This document shows, piece after piece, positions 17,893 through 27,141 of a stretch of 64,000 nucleotides of DNA. A program made the translations under genes and the position numbers. The notes under the pieces are model-generated. The model did no database searches and was not told where the DNA came from. It saw only the letters and a list, made by a program, of their open reading frames with translations. Source of the stretch: an uncultured Lachnospiraceae bacterium (lineage in GTDB: Bacteria > Bacillota > Clostridia > Lachnospirales > Lachnospiraceae); assembly GCA_910583605.1 (NCBI GenBank), contig CAJTXN010000002.1, positions 62,001 to 126,000 on the forward strand, given 5' to 3'. Numbering within the stretch: the first letter of the stretch is position 1; every line of letters begins with the position of its first letter.

Positions 17893-19125
17893 ATGAGAAA
17901 GAGAATATATGGATTGTTTCTGGGCATTTTATGTACCGCAGTGCTTACGGGATGCGGCGTGGCAGAGAAAACGGATCCGGAGGATACGGACCCCGAAAAA
18001 GTTGAGCTGGTTGTCTGGGGAGCCGAGGAAGATACGGAACTGATGAACCAGATCATCCGGAGTTTTCAGATTAACTATCAGGGACAGGCAGATTTTCAGA
18101 TTATATTCGAGGTGCAGGGAGAATCCCAGTGTAAAGACGCATTGCTCGGCGGATTGGAGGATGGTGCGGATGTATTTACTTTTGCGGACGACCAGTTAAA
18201 TGCTCTGGCAGCCGCCGGAGCGCTGGACCCTATCAGGAATGAGGATGAGATCAGAGGAAGAAATCTTTCAAGCGCAGTAGACGCAGCCACAGTAAACAAT
18301 CAGCTATATGCATATCCATTGACTGCAGATAATGGATATTTCTTATATTATAATAAGCAATATATCACGGAAGAACAGGTGAAGACGCTGGACGGGATAT
18401 TAGAAGCCGCAGCTGCAAACGGCAGATTATTTACTATGGACTGGTCCTCGGCATGGTATGTATATTCTTTCTTTGGAAATACAGGGCTTAAAGTCGGGCT
18501 TAACGATGACGGAATCACAAACTACTGCACATGGAATCAGACAGATGGGGATATCAGGGGTGTCGATGTAGCCCAGGCAATGCTTAGCATTGCGGGAAAT
18601 CCGGGTTTTGCCAGTCGTACAGATGAAGAATTTATTGAAGGAGTAAGGAACGGTTCAGTGATCGCAGGTGTCAGCGGTGCATGGAATTCCGTTGCGGTAA
18701 AGGAGGCATGGGGAGAGAATGCAGGAGCCGTCAAGCTGCCGACTTATACCTGCAACGGTCGTCAGATACAAATGGCTTCTTTTTCCGGCTGTAAACTGAT
18801 CGGTGTAAATGCGTATTCCGAACACCCGGAATGGGCGGCCAGGCTTGCCGAATGGATCACTGCTGAAGAGAACCAGCGGCTCCGTTTTGAAATGCGCGGG
18901 CAGGGTCCGTCAAACATCACCGTGGCGGATTCCGCAGAAATCAGGCAATCGCCGGAGATTACCGCTCTTATAGAGCAGTCTGAATTTTCTCAGCTTCAGC
19001 GGATAGGCGGTAAGTTCTGGGATCCTGTTTCAAAATTTGCCGGAAGTATGGCGGCAGGGAATCCTTCCGGTCAGAATTTACAGGAACAGTTAGATGAGAT
19101 GGCAGAAGGCGTTTCTGCACGATAG
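17893..19125 (+). CDS. Extracellular solute-binding lipoprotein (family 1)
   Basis: 410 residues with a lipoprotein signal peptide ending LTGC (Cys at about residue 21), then an acidic linker and a type-1 (maltose-binding-like) periplasmic-binding fold. Motifs include VELVVWGAEED near residue 36, GADVFTFADDQLNAL near 90, and ...YAYPLTADNGYFLYYNK near 140. It would be tethered to the outer face of the membrane and bind an oligosaccharide or similar solute. There is no permease or ATPase gene in the block. The next genes are a chemoreceptor, another binding lipoprotein and a hybrid kinase, so it may present ligand to receptors or to a transporter encoded elsewhere. Confidence 0.85.
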   Translation: MRKRIYGLFLGILCTAVLTGCGVAEKTDPEDTDPEKVELVVWGAEEDTELMNQIIRSFQINYQGQADFQIIFEVQGESQCKDALLGGLEDGADVFTFADDQLNALAAAGALDPIRNEDEIRGRNLSSAVDAATVNNQLYAYPLTADNGYFLYYNKQYITEEQVKTLDGILEAAAANGRLFTMDWSSAWYVYSFFGNTGLKVGLNDDGITNYCTWNQTDGDIRGVDVAQAMLSIAGNPGFASRTDEEFIEGVRNGSVIAGVSGAWNSVAVKEAWGENAGAVKLPTYTCNGRQIQMASFSGCKLIGVNAYSEHPEWAARLAEWITAEENQRLRFEMRGQGPSNITVADSAEIRQSPEITALIEQSEFSQLQRIGGKFWDPVSKFAGSMAAGNPSGQNLQEQLDEMAEGVSAR

Positions 19126-19157
19126 ATATATATGTTGAAAGGATTTGTTAATGCAAG

Positions 19158-20744
19158 ATGAAGATAAAACTTACCATACAACAACGTCTGATACTTCCGA
19201 TCATCCTTCTGGGAGTTGTGGCATTGATTTCAAATGCCTTGTCAGCTTTCAGTATTAACAACGTTAATTCCAATGCTTCCAAAATCGTTGATAATTATAT
19301 GGTAGGATCGGAAACATTACAGAACATTCGCCGTACCACCACGAATATTCATAAGATGGCGCTGTCCCATATCGTCGCAACGGACTATAACACCATGATC
19401 ACCGTTGTGGCACAGATTAAAGAAGAAGAAAAAACGTTGGAATCATATTTAAAAGAATATAAAAACTATGTCACGGAAGATGAAGAAGCAATCTATGCGC
19501 AGCTTTTGGAGAACTATGATTCTTTTAAGCATGCTTTGGTCTATCTTGTATGTGCAAGTGCGGACAGTAAGACCCAGGATGCATATGCTTATGCCAATGG
19601 TGACGTTGCCCGCTTCGGCTCTGCCATAGAAAGCAATACCGATGAGCTGTATGAGGCTATAAGCGAAAGAACGGCCGGTGCAAGACAGAAGCTTTCGTTT
19701 GTATATATCATTTCACTGATCATCGCTGTCGCAACTATTTCAGCATGCCTGATATTAGTACTTGCAGCCATCCGTATAATCAAAAAATACGTGATAACAC
19801 CAATTAAGGCTACGGTTGATACCCTTCAGGAAAGTTCACAAAAGCTTGATGAGGTAACAGGCGAAGTGCTGAAACGCACCCGAACATCGGGAGAAAGTGC
19901 CGGAGGCCTTTCAACCCTTGCAGGCTCCCTGTCCAGGGCAATTCAAAAGGTGGCAAATAATGCAGCGATTATAAACAGCAGCGCCGCAGATATCAAAGGG
20001 GATGTCCGTGATATGGCAGAAGAATGCAGCGCCATCATGGATTATTCCTCTGCGATGAAGATACGGGCAAATGAGATGGAGGCGGCGGCACAGACAAATA
20101 CAGAAGTAATTCAAAAGAAAGCAGCCGATATTCTGGTAGTACTTGAAGAGGCGATTGAAAACAGTAAGAGCGTAAATCAGGTAAACAAACTGACAAAAGA
20201 TATCGTAGAAATCTCATCAACGACCAATCTGATTGCCCTTAACGCTTCCATAGAAGCAGTACGTGCCGGCGAAGCCGGAAAAGGCTTTGCTGTCGTTGCA
20301 GCAGAGATTAAATCCTTGGCAAGTTCTTGCAGTGAAACGGCAGGGCGTATCCAGGAGGTCAATCAGGTCGTAACAAACGCAGTACATAATTTATCAAAGC
20401 ATTCCCAGGATATGGCGGATTATCTGAGCGAGACTATTTTGACGGAATTTCAGGAATTTGTTCATTCTGGTAGACAATACAAAGAAGATGCCGATTATGT
20501 AAAGGAAGTGATCGATGCATTTAACAGCAGGACCGACCGTCTTAGAAATTCTATGACCGAGATAGCCGATTCTATTGAAAGCATTACAAAAGCCATTGAT
20601 GACGGCGCTGCGGGGATTAACGGAGTTGCAGACAGCACGAAGAGTCTGGTGGGGGATATGGCAGATATTACGGGCCGTATGGATACAAACCGGGAGATTG
20701 TAGAAGAACTGAAAAAACAGATGGAAGTATTTGCCGATTTTTAA
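19158..20744 (+). CDS. Methyl-accepting chemotaxis protein
   Basis: 528 residues. A membrane helix lies at about 10-32. An extracellular four-helix-bundle-like sensor (about 33-178) follows, then a second membrane helix (about 180-205), a short HAMP-like linker and a long cytoplasmic coiled coil. The CheA/CheW-contacting hairpin tip reads TTNLIALNASIEAVRAGEAG near residue 355, so the signalling tip is canonical. The only upstream purine box (AAAGGA at 19138) is 14 bases from the ATG, and no in-frame alternative exists because of a TAA at 19149, so initiation may be weak or coupled to the upstream gene. The gene sits between two solute-binding lipoproteins. Confidence 0.92.
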   Translation: MKIKLTIQQRLILPIILLGVVALISNALSAFSINNVNSNASKIVDNYMVGSETLQNIRRTTTNIHKMALSHIVATDYNTMITVVAQIKEEEKTLESYLKEYKNYVTEDEEAIYAQLLENYDSFKHALVYLVCASADSKTQDAYAYANGDVARFGSAIESNTDELYEAISERTAGARQKLSFVYIISLIIAVATISACLILVLAAIRIIKKYVITPIKATVDTLQESSQKLDEVTGEVLKRTRTSGESAGGLSTLAGSLSRAIQKVANNAAIINSSAADIKGDVRDMAEECSAIMDYSSAMKIRANEMEAAAQTNTEVIQKKAADILVVLEEAIENSKSVNQVNKLTKDIVEISSTTNLIALNASIEAVRAGEAGKGFAVVAAEIKSLASSCSETAGRIQEVNQVVTNAVHNLSKHSQDMADYLSETILTEFQEFVHSGRQYKEDADYVKEVIDAFNSRTDRLRNSMTEIADSIESITKAIDDGAAGINGVADSTKSLVGDMADITGRMDTNREIVEELKKQMEVFADF

Positions 20745-20819
20745 GAAGGAATATTATACCCTATTTGGGATTAAATGAACTTTTATACCCAAACAGGAAG
20801 ACGAAAGGAACGATAATCT

Positions 20820-22274
20820 ATGAAAAAGACAGGTAAAACAATTAAAAATATATGTCTGGCAGCAGCGTTGTCTTTATGCCTGACGGGTTGCGGAAATAAG
20901 AGTCTGCTGGATCCGGGGAATCCGGTATTGCTGACTGTCTGGCACTACTATAACGGCTCCCAGCAGGTTGCCTTTGATGCCCTGGTGGAGGAATTTAATG
21001 ACACTGTGGGCAAAAAGAAAGGGATTTACATACAGAGCTACAGTCAGGGTTCGGTTTCGGATTTGGAAACGGCGGTACGGGATTCCATCAACGGAAAGGT
21101 GGGAGCGGATGCAATGCCGGATATTTTTGCATCTTATGCAGATACGGCTTATGAGGTAGAGCAGGCAGGAGCTTTGGCAAATCTGTCGGATTATCTGGAT
21201 AAAGAAGAACTGGATAAGTACGTGGATTCCTATATTGAAGAAGGACGGATTGCTGCAGATGAATCGCTAAGGATTTTTCCGACAGCAAAGTCAACGGAAA
21301 TCATGATGCTGAACAAGACGGATTGGGAACCTTTTGCAGAGGCCACCGGAGTTTCTCTGGAGAGTTTAAAGACTATGGAAGGAGTAACTGCAACGGCTCA
21401 GAAATATTATGAGTGGACCGACAGTCTGACCCCGGATATACCGGAGGATGGCAAGGCACTTTACGGCAGGGATGCGGTTGCAAATTATTTTATTATTGGA
21501 ATGCGGCAGCTTGGAACGGAGATTTTTCAGGTTGAAAACGGCGAAATGACATTAAATGTTCCAAAGGAGAAACTGCACCGTCTTTGGGAGAATTATTATG
21601 TACCAATGGTCAAGGGATATTTTGGAGCGTACGGTTCTTTCCGCTCTGATGATGTGAAGACCGGAGAGATTCTGGCATATACGGGTTCCACGTCCTCTGC
21701 GATGTACTTCCCTGATCAGGTGGAACTGGATGACAACAGCTATGCCATTGATTATATCGTGATGGCGGCGCCGGTATTTGAAGGCGGAGAAGCTTATGCC
21801 GTACAGCAGGGAGCAGGAATGGTAGTCACCAGGTCCGATAAAAAACATGAGTATGCCGCTGTGGAATTTTTAAAATGGTTTACGGAGGCGGATAATAATC
21901 TGCAGTTCAGCAGTGTATCCGGTTATCTTCCGGTGATGAAGGAAGCAGGCTGCACAGAAAAGCTGGATCAGGTGATTGCGGACCATGAGATGACGGTGGC
22001 GCCAAAAACATATGACTGTATGACAACTATTTTTAAAGAGATGGACGGAATGACACTGTATACAAATAAGAGTTTTAAAAATGGTTCTGCAGCAAGAAAA
22101 GTGCTGGAATATAATCTTTCGGATCGGGCAGCCGAAGACCGTGCAAAAGTGGTTGCGGCACTGGAGCAGGGAAAGAATCTTGAAGAAGCTTCCGCAGAAT
22201 TTGTATCGGAAGAAGCTTTTGAGGCATGGTATTCTTCATTTTGCGAGGAACTGAATAATGCAGTGAACAGGTAG
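20820..22274 (+). CDS. Extracellular solute-binding lipoprotein, second copy type
   Basis: 484 residues with a lipoprotein signal peptide (LTGC, Cys about residue 22) and a family 1 solute-binding fold: LLTVWHYYNGSQQVAFDALV near residue 40, DIFASYADTAYEVEQAG near 105 and FLKWFTEADNN near 350. It differs markedly from the first binding protein and is 74 residues longer, so it is not a recent duplicate. It ends 7 bp before the hybrid histidine kinase gene, so the two are almost certainly co-transcribed. Such pairs often feed ligand-bound protein to the Cache domain of a receptor kinase. Ligand unknown. Confidence 0.85.
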   Translation: MKKTGKTIKNICLAAALSLCLTGCGNKSLLDPGNPVLLTVWHYYNGSQQVAFDALVEEFNDTVGKKKGIYIQSYSQGSVSDLETAVRDSINGKVGADAMPDIFASYADTAYEVEQAGALANLSDYLDKEELDKYVDSYIEEGRIAADESLRIFPTAKSTEIMMLNKTDWEPFAEATGVSLESLKTMEGVTATAQKYYEWTDSLTPDIPEDGKALYGRDAVANYFIIGMRQLGTEIFQVENGEMTLNVPKEKLHRLWENYYVPMVKGYFGAYGSFRSDDVKTGEILAYTGSTSSAMYFPDQVELDDNSYAIDYIVMAAPVFEGGEAYAVQQGAGMVVTRSDKKHEYAAVEFLKWFTEADNNLQFSSVSGYLPVMKEAGCTEKLDQVIADHEMTVAPKTYDCMTTIFKEMDGMTLYTNKSFKNGSAARKVLEYNLSDRAAEDRAKVVAALEQGKNLEEASAEFVSEEAFEAWYSSFCEELNNAVNR

Positions 22275-22281
22275 GGATAAG

Positions 22282-25200
22282 ATGAAAGTGAAAAGTCAAA
22301 AAAGAAAAAAATCAACCATATTTAGGATATTTCTGGTTCCTTTAATCGCAATAATGCTGATACAGAGTATTATAACTTTTGGAACATTAGTGGTCAGAAG
22401 AACTGCAGGAATGCTGGAGGAATATTCCGGCGGAATGATGAACCGGTTAGTGGAAAACAGAAAATTAATTCTGCAAAATGATATGAATCAGCTCTGGGCA
22501 TCCGTTTATGAGCGGGAAGCATCCGTAAATGCCAGTTTAAAACAGTATCTGACAAGTAATAATAAAAATTTGGAGGAAGTTCTTGGTTCGGATGAAATGA
22601 AAAATGAACTGCTGAAATTGTTATTTCCGGAATGTCTGAATATATTGCAGAACAGTTCTACTACAGGAGTTTTTCTTATTCTGACGGGGGCTGATATGCA
22701 GGCAGCCGGAGAGTTTGACGGTTTTTTTGTCAGGGATTCCGATCCAAATACAAATCCTGCAAATTATACGGATTTATTACTGGAGCGGGGGAGCAAACAC
22801 CTCTCCAGAGAATGGAATATTCCGTTGGATACAGACTGGACCACCCGGTTTCATATGGATGGACAGGGAAACAATACTTCAGATAACTATTTTTATGAGC
22901 CATGGAGAGCCGGAGTGGAGCATGAAGATGCAAACGCCGGTGATTTGGGCTATTGGTCAATGCCTTTTTCTTTGGAGAAGGGAAAGGCAGACCCTCATGA
23001 AATGATTACATATTCCCTGCCGCTTCGGTATAACGGCAGGGTCTATGGCGTGTTGGGGGTGGAAATTTCCAGTAAAAGCCTGAATGATTATTTTCCGGCG
23101 GAAGAATTAAACAACTCACAGCAGTCGGGATATATGCTGGCTGTGAAAAGAGAAGGAAGCAGTTATCATTCTCTGGTGGGAAAGGGTGTACTATATAATC
23201 AGGTTCAAGGCATGGATGGTTCATTCACCCTGCAGGAAACGGATTATGATAATCTTACACTGATGGAAGATATTCAAATGAACGGACAGAAAATATATGC
23301 AGCGGTTTTTCCTTTAAAGCTGTATAGCAATAATGTTCCTTATGAGAATACGGAATGGGTGTTTTTGGGACTGAATACGGAAAAAGAGCTGTTTGGGATG
23401 AGCCGTCAGCTTTATTTCTGGATGGTGGTTGCTATTTTGATTGGTCTGGTGTTCGGCGTATTCGGAATTTATTTAGTAGTCAGACATCTGACCAGACCGG
23501 TTCAGCGGCTGATGAATTGTATCAGCAGAGGAAGTACAGGACTTCAGGAATTTAAACCTTCCAATATTCTGGAAGTAGATGCCCTTTATGATGTGGTAAA
23601 TGAACTGACAGAGAAACAGAAGGAAGCAGAAAATATTCTTCTGGAGGAAAAGGAACGTTACAGAGTGGCGCTGGAAACATCAAAAGATATCTTTTTTTCT
23701 TATAATCTGCAAAATCATATACTGGACATTGTAAACCATAAGACAATGAGCGGACAGTGGCAGTGTGAAGAATATGAGACCAGCTTTATAAAAAAGGAGT
23801 ATATTTATGAGTTGGATCGTGCAGAGGCCATTAGAGAATTGCAAAGCGGATCTGATAAGATTTATTCGGAGTTTCGTTTGAAATGGCCGGAGGATTCCGA
23901 TTATATCTGGGTGGCGCTTGCGGGGAATACGGTTTATGATACTGACGGCAGACGATGGAAACTGGTAGGAAGTATCCGGGATATTCAGGAACAGAAAGAA
24001 CGGGAAGCCATGCAGCTCAGGAAAAATACAACGGACGGAGTTACCGGACTTTATGTTTTCAGTGCGGGCATGGAGTGTCTGGAACAGATTCGGCATAAGC
24101 GGCAGAACGGAGTCATGATTAATCTGAACTTGAAACGATTGAAAGAGACGAATGAGAAAAACGGTATAGTGTTTGGAGATATGATCCTTGAGGAAATCGG
24201 TGGTCTGATTCGCAGCAAATGTCATGAATTTACCGGAAAGACAAATTGTCAGACGGTGGCGATGCGTCTGAACAGGGAAGAGTTTATCATATGGCTGGAG
24301 AATCAGTCGGGATTACAGGCAGCGGAATTTACCGAAGGATTGCTGGGTAAGATAGAATCGGCTTTTGCGGCAGAGACTTTTAACGTTTATATGTATGCAG
24401 GTCTGGCCTGCGGCGACAGGAATCAGAATACCGAAACACTGATATGTATGGCAAAACTGGCATGCAGTCATGTGGTTGCCGGAAATGCCCGGCAGTATAT
24501 TGATTATGAGAATATTCCGGAACAAAAGCGTACCGGACTGCCGTCAATACATGGTCGTGAGATTAACACTCTGGGATATGGCGAAGACGTGAGCCTTGTA
24601 TCCGTGGCACTGAATTTATTTGGTAAAGGAGCCGATTTTCCGGCGCAGATGCAGCTGATGATTCGAAAAATCGGCAGGTTTTATCAGGCCGGCAGTGTTC
24701 TGGTTTCCATACTGCGGACGGACTTTAATTCGAATTATCTGAATTATCAGTGGCATGAAAACGGAGAAATAATTACTGAATGTGTGAGAAAGTATAAAGA
24801 AGAAGAAAAAGAGGTCTTTAGTAACTGGCTGGGAAAGGAAGAAGTACGCTATTTTTCGGCAGAAGACAGCCGTCAGAAGGAAATCCAATGCTTTTTATGT
24901 ATTGAGCAGGGACAATCTGGTGTTTTGCTTCCTATGTTTGACAGCGGCAAATATATGGGTAATATCTGTATTCTCGGGATTGAACCGCAGATTTTGGAGA
25001 ATCCGGAGGAGTATCAGAATCTTGCAGAGCTTGGCAGGGTTATCCAAAGTCAGTTAAACCAGCAGCAGTATGACATTGCCAGCAAGGCAAAATCGGAATT
25101 TTTATCCCGTATGAGCCATGAAATCCGAACCCCGATGAACGGAATCATTGGTATGACAGCCATTGCCCTGCAACAGGATCAAAGTCAGGAAAGGATCGTG

Positions 25201-26214
25201 GACTGTCTGCAGAAAATTCAGTCATCTTCGGATTACCTGCTGGGATTGATCAATGATATTCTGGATATGTCTAAGATTGAAAGCGGTAAGATGAAACTGG
25301 AACCTGTTAATTTTAATATATATGAAATGCTGGATACCATCCAGGAACTGATTATGCCTCAGGCAGCGGCTAAGGATATTGATTTTGTACAACAGGTTGA
25401 ACTGACCCATGGCTGGTTTATGGCAGACCGTATCAGAATCAGCCAGGTGATTATCAATCTTCTGGGCAATGCGGTGAAATTTACTCCGATAAAAGGAAAA
25501 GTAGTTTTGATGGTACAGGAGACAAAGAGTTCCAGCGAGGAAGCAGTTATTAATTTTGCTGTGAGGGATACGGGAATCGGTATTGCCAAAGATGACCAGG
25601 AGAGAGTATTCCGCTCCTTTGAACAGGCATCCGGTATAAATCCGTCCAAGCAGCAGGGAACGGGTCTGGGACTTTCCATCAGCAGTCGTCTGATTCAAAT
25701 GATGGGAAGCAGTATTGAACTGGACAGTGAACCGGGAAAAGGCAGTACATTCAGTTTTTCAATTTCTATAAAACTGGGGGAGAATATGGAGACTGAGGAG
25801 CAGAAAAAAGAGATTTCTTTTGATGGATGCCGGGTTTTGGTAGTAGAGGATAACGATATCAATGTTGAGATTGCAAAGTGCCTGCTGGAAGACAGGAATT
25901 TCAAAGTGGACTGTGTATTTGACGGGGCCCAGGCCGTAGAGCGTATCCGCACTACGGCACCGGGAACCTATGATGTGATATTAATGGATATTATGATGCC
26001 GGTAATGAACGGGTTGGATGCAACCCGTGCAATCCGAAGCATGGAACGGGAAGATTGTCATACAATACCAATTGTTGCCATGTCGGCGAATGCTTTTGAT
26101 GATGATCTGAAGAAGTCCGTGGAATGTGGTATGAACGGACATTTATCAAAGCCTGTAGATGTAGATAAACTGTATCAGACTTTGGATGAGGTGATTCGGG
26201 GAAGCAGAAAATAA
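22282..26214 (+). CDS. Hybrid sensor histidine kinase/response regulator
   Basis: 1310 residues. Order: TM1 (about 14-38), extracellular Cache-like sensor (about 40-375), TM2 (about 378-400) and HAMP-like segment. PAS-like domain (about 455-570), degenerate GGDEF-fold domain (about 580-740; active loop reads LNREEF) and a GAF-like region (about 770-930) follow. The HisKA domain has the phospho-acceptor His946 in MSHEIRTP. The HATPase has NAVKFT, DTGIGIA and GTGLGLS. The C-terminal receiver has VVEDND and phospho-acceptor Asp1236 in LMDIMMP. All kinase and receiver residues look intact. No HPt or DNA-binding output gene is adjacent, so the phosphorelay partner is elsewhere. The adjacent binding lipoprotein suggests nutrient sensing. 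Confidence 0.93.
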   Translation: MKVKSQKRKKSTIFRIFLVPLIAIMLIQSIITFGTLVVRRTAGMLEEYSGGMMNRLVENRKLILQNDMNQLWASVYEREASVNASLKQYLTSNNKNLEEVLGSDEMKNELLKLLFPECLNILQNSSTTGVFLILTGADMQAAGEFDGFFVRDSDPNTNPANYTDLLLERGSKHLSREWNIPLDTDWTTRFHMDGQGNNTSDNYFYEPWRAGVEHEDANAGDLGYWSMPFSLEKGKADPHEMITYSLPLRYNGRVYGVLGVEISSKSLNDYFPAEELNNSQQSGYMLAVKREGSSYHSLVGKGVLYNQVQGMDGSFTLQETDYDNLTLMEDIQMNGQKIYAAVFPLKLYSNNVPYENTEWVFLGLNTEKELFGMSRQLYFWMVVAILIGLVFGVFGIYLVVRHLTRPVQRLMNCISRGSTGLQEFKPSNILEVDALYDVVNELTEKQKEAENILLEEKERYRVALETSKDIFFSYNLQNHILDIVNHKTMSGQWQCEEYETSFIKKEYIYELDRAEAIRELQSGSDKIYSEFRLKWPEDSDYIWVALAGNTVYDTDGRRWKLVGSIRDIQEQKEREAMQLRKNTTDGVTGLYVFSAGMECLEQIRHKRQNGVMINLNLKRLKETNEKNGIVFGDMILEEIGGLIRSKCHEFTGKTNCQTVAMRLNREEFIIWLENQSGLQAAEFTEGLLGKIESAFAAETFNVYMYAGLACGDRNQNTETLICMAKLACSHVVAGNARQYIDYENIPEQKRTGLPSIHGREINTLGYGEDVSLVSVALNLFGKGADFPAQMQLMIRKIGRFYQAGSVLVSILRTDFNSNYLNYQWHENGEIITECVRKYKEEEKEVFSNWLGKEEVRYFSAEDSRQKEIQCFLCIEQGQSGVLLPMFDSGKYMGNICILGIEPQILENPEEYQNLAELGRVIQSQLNQQQYDIASKAKSEFLSRMSHEIRTPMNGIIGMTAIALQQDQSQERIVDCLQKIQSSSDYLLGLINDILDMSKIESGKMKLEPVNFNIYEMLDTIQELIMPQAAAKDIDFVQQVELTHGWFMADRIRISQVIINLLGNAVKFTPIKGKVVLMVQETKSSSEEAVINFAVRDTGIGIAKDDQERVFRSFEQASGINPSKQQGTGLGLSISSRLIQMMGSSIELDSEPGKGSTFSFSISIKLGENMETEEQKKEISFDGCRVLVVEDNDINVEIAKCLLEDRNFKVDCVFDGAQAVERIRTTAPGTYDVILMDIMMPVMNGLDATRAIRSMEREDCHTIPIVAMSANAFDDDLKKSVECGMNGHLSKPVDVDKLYQTLDEVIRGSRK

Positions 26215-26223
26215 AAATATCTG

Positions 26224-27105
26224 TTATCTGATACAAAATGCAAAATATCCGTTGCCTTCCGTACTGAATAAGAGACTGTAATTAGGATATGTTTTATCAA
26301 ATGTCCGAAGAAACTGGTCAAAGGTCAGCATATCGTTTTTTTCAAGCTTATATTCGTTTTTAAGGTTGAAATGCGTTCCTACCCGCTCTACGAATTGCTG
26401 AGAAAGAATTTTAATGGCATAAAGGACGGTTTTATCCGCCCTTTTTAGCTGTCTGCCCAGCATTTCACTGAGAGTATGGAGAGCCAGACGTTCTTCATAC
26501 ACCAGAAATAGCTGCAATCGTGTTTTTTCTTTTGAAAGATAGTTTAATCGGAAACAGATTTTATTTTCGTCTGAAAAATCTTCTCCGCTGTAATGTTCAC
26601 TGACAAGCTGTGCATTTCTGCGGAATAACTCCTGCATCCCCTGAATAATGGATTTTTCCAAGGATACCAGTTCATTTTCTGACGGTTGATGTATCCATTT
26701 GTGGGAAGTTCGTCCGGTAATCGCATAATCTTCAATCATAATATGTCCGTTCAGCCATCCCACACAGATACCCAGAAAATGCCGGACCGATTCCACGGAA
26801 TAGTTTTGAGCCTCTAATTCCTCTTCAAGCGCAGGAAGTGTTTTATCCCGCATATTATCATGCAGGCTTTTATGTATGGCATACCCTTCATAATTAATGG
26901 ACTGCATATAGTTTTCTTCTTCGGCAAAATGTTTAAAAGTATAATTTTTTAAATATTTAATGCCTTCCCGGCAGGCATGCTGCTGTTTTGCAGTATCTTC
27001 ATTAAGGGCAATCAGTTTACCTATAATCGAAAAAAGCCGCTGGTGCGCTTTATCAATGCTATCAACACCCAGATTAAATCGGTCATTCCATTTTACTTCA
27101 TTCAT
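26224..27105 (-). CDS. Bacteriohemerythrin with C-terminal extension
   Basis: 293 residues. The N-terminal hemerythrin domain (about 1-135) has the full di-iron ligand set: DKAHQRLF, FKHFAEEENYM, YAIHKSLHDNM and GHIMIED. It should bind O2 or related diatomic signals. The remaining 155 residues have no recognised domain; they are helical and contain a Cys at FRLN-CF-type position and many Leu. Typical bacteriohemerythrins are only about 135 aa. It is transcribed 36 bp after an MCP gene, so aerotaxis-like signalling or O2 avoidance is plausible (inference). It ends 9 bp from the hybrid kinase gene in convergent orientation. Confidence 0.88.
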   Translation of the reverse strand: MNEVKWNDRFNLGVDSIDKAHQRLFSIIGKLIALNEDTAKQQHACREGIKYLKNYTFKHFAEEENYMQSINYEGYAIHKSLHDNMRDKTLPALEEELEAQNYSVESVRHFLGICVGWLNGHIMIEDYAITGRTSHKWIHQPSENELVSLEKSIIQGMQELFRRNAQLVSEHYSGEDFSDENKICFRLNYLSKEKTRLQLFLVYEERLALHTLSEMLGRQLKRADKTVLYAIKILSQQFVERVGTHFNLKNEYKLEKNDMLTFDQFLRTFDKTYPNYSLLFSTEGNGYFAFCIR

Positions 27106-27141
27106 TGTTCAGGTTCCTTTCTTAAATATACTTTATACTTT

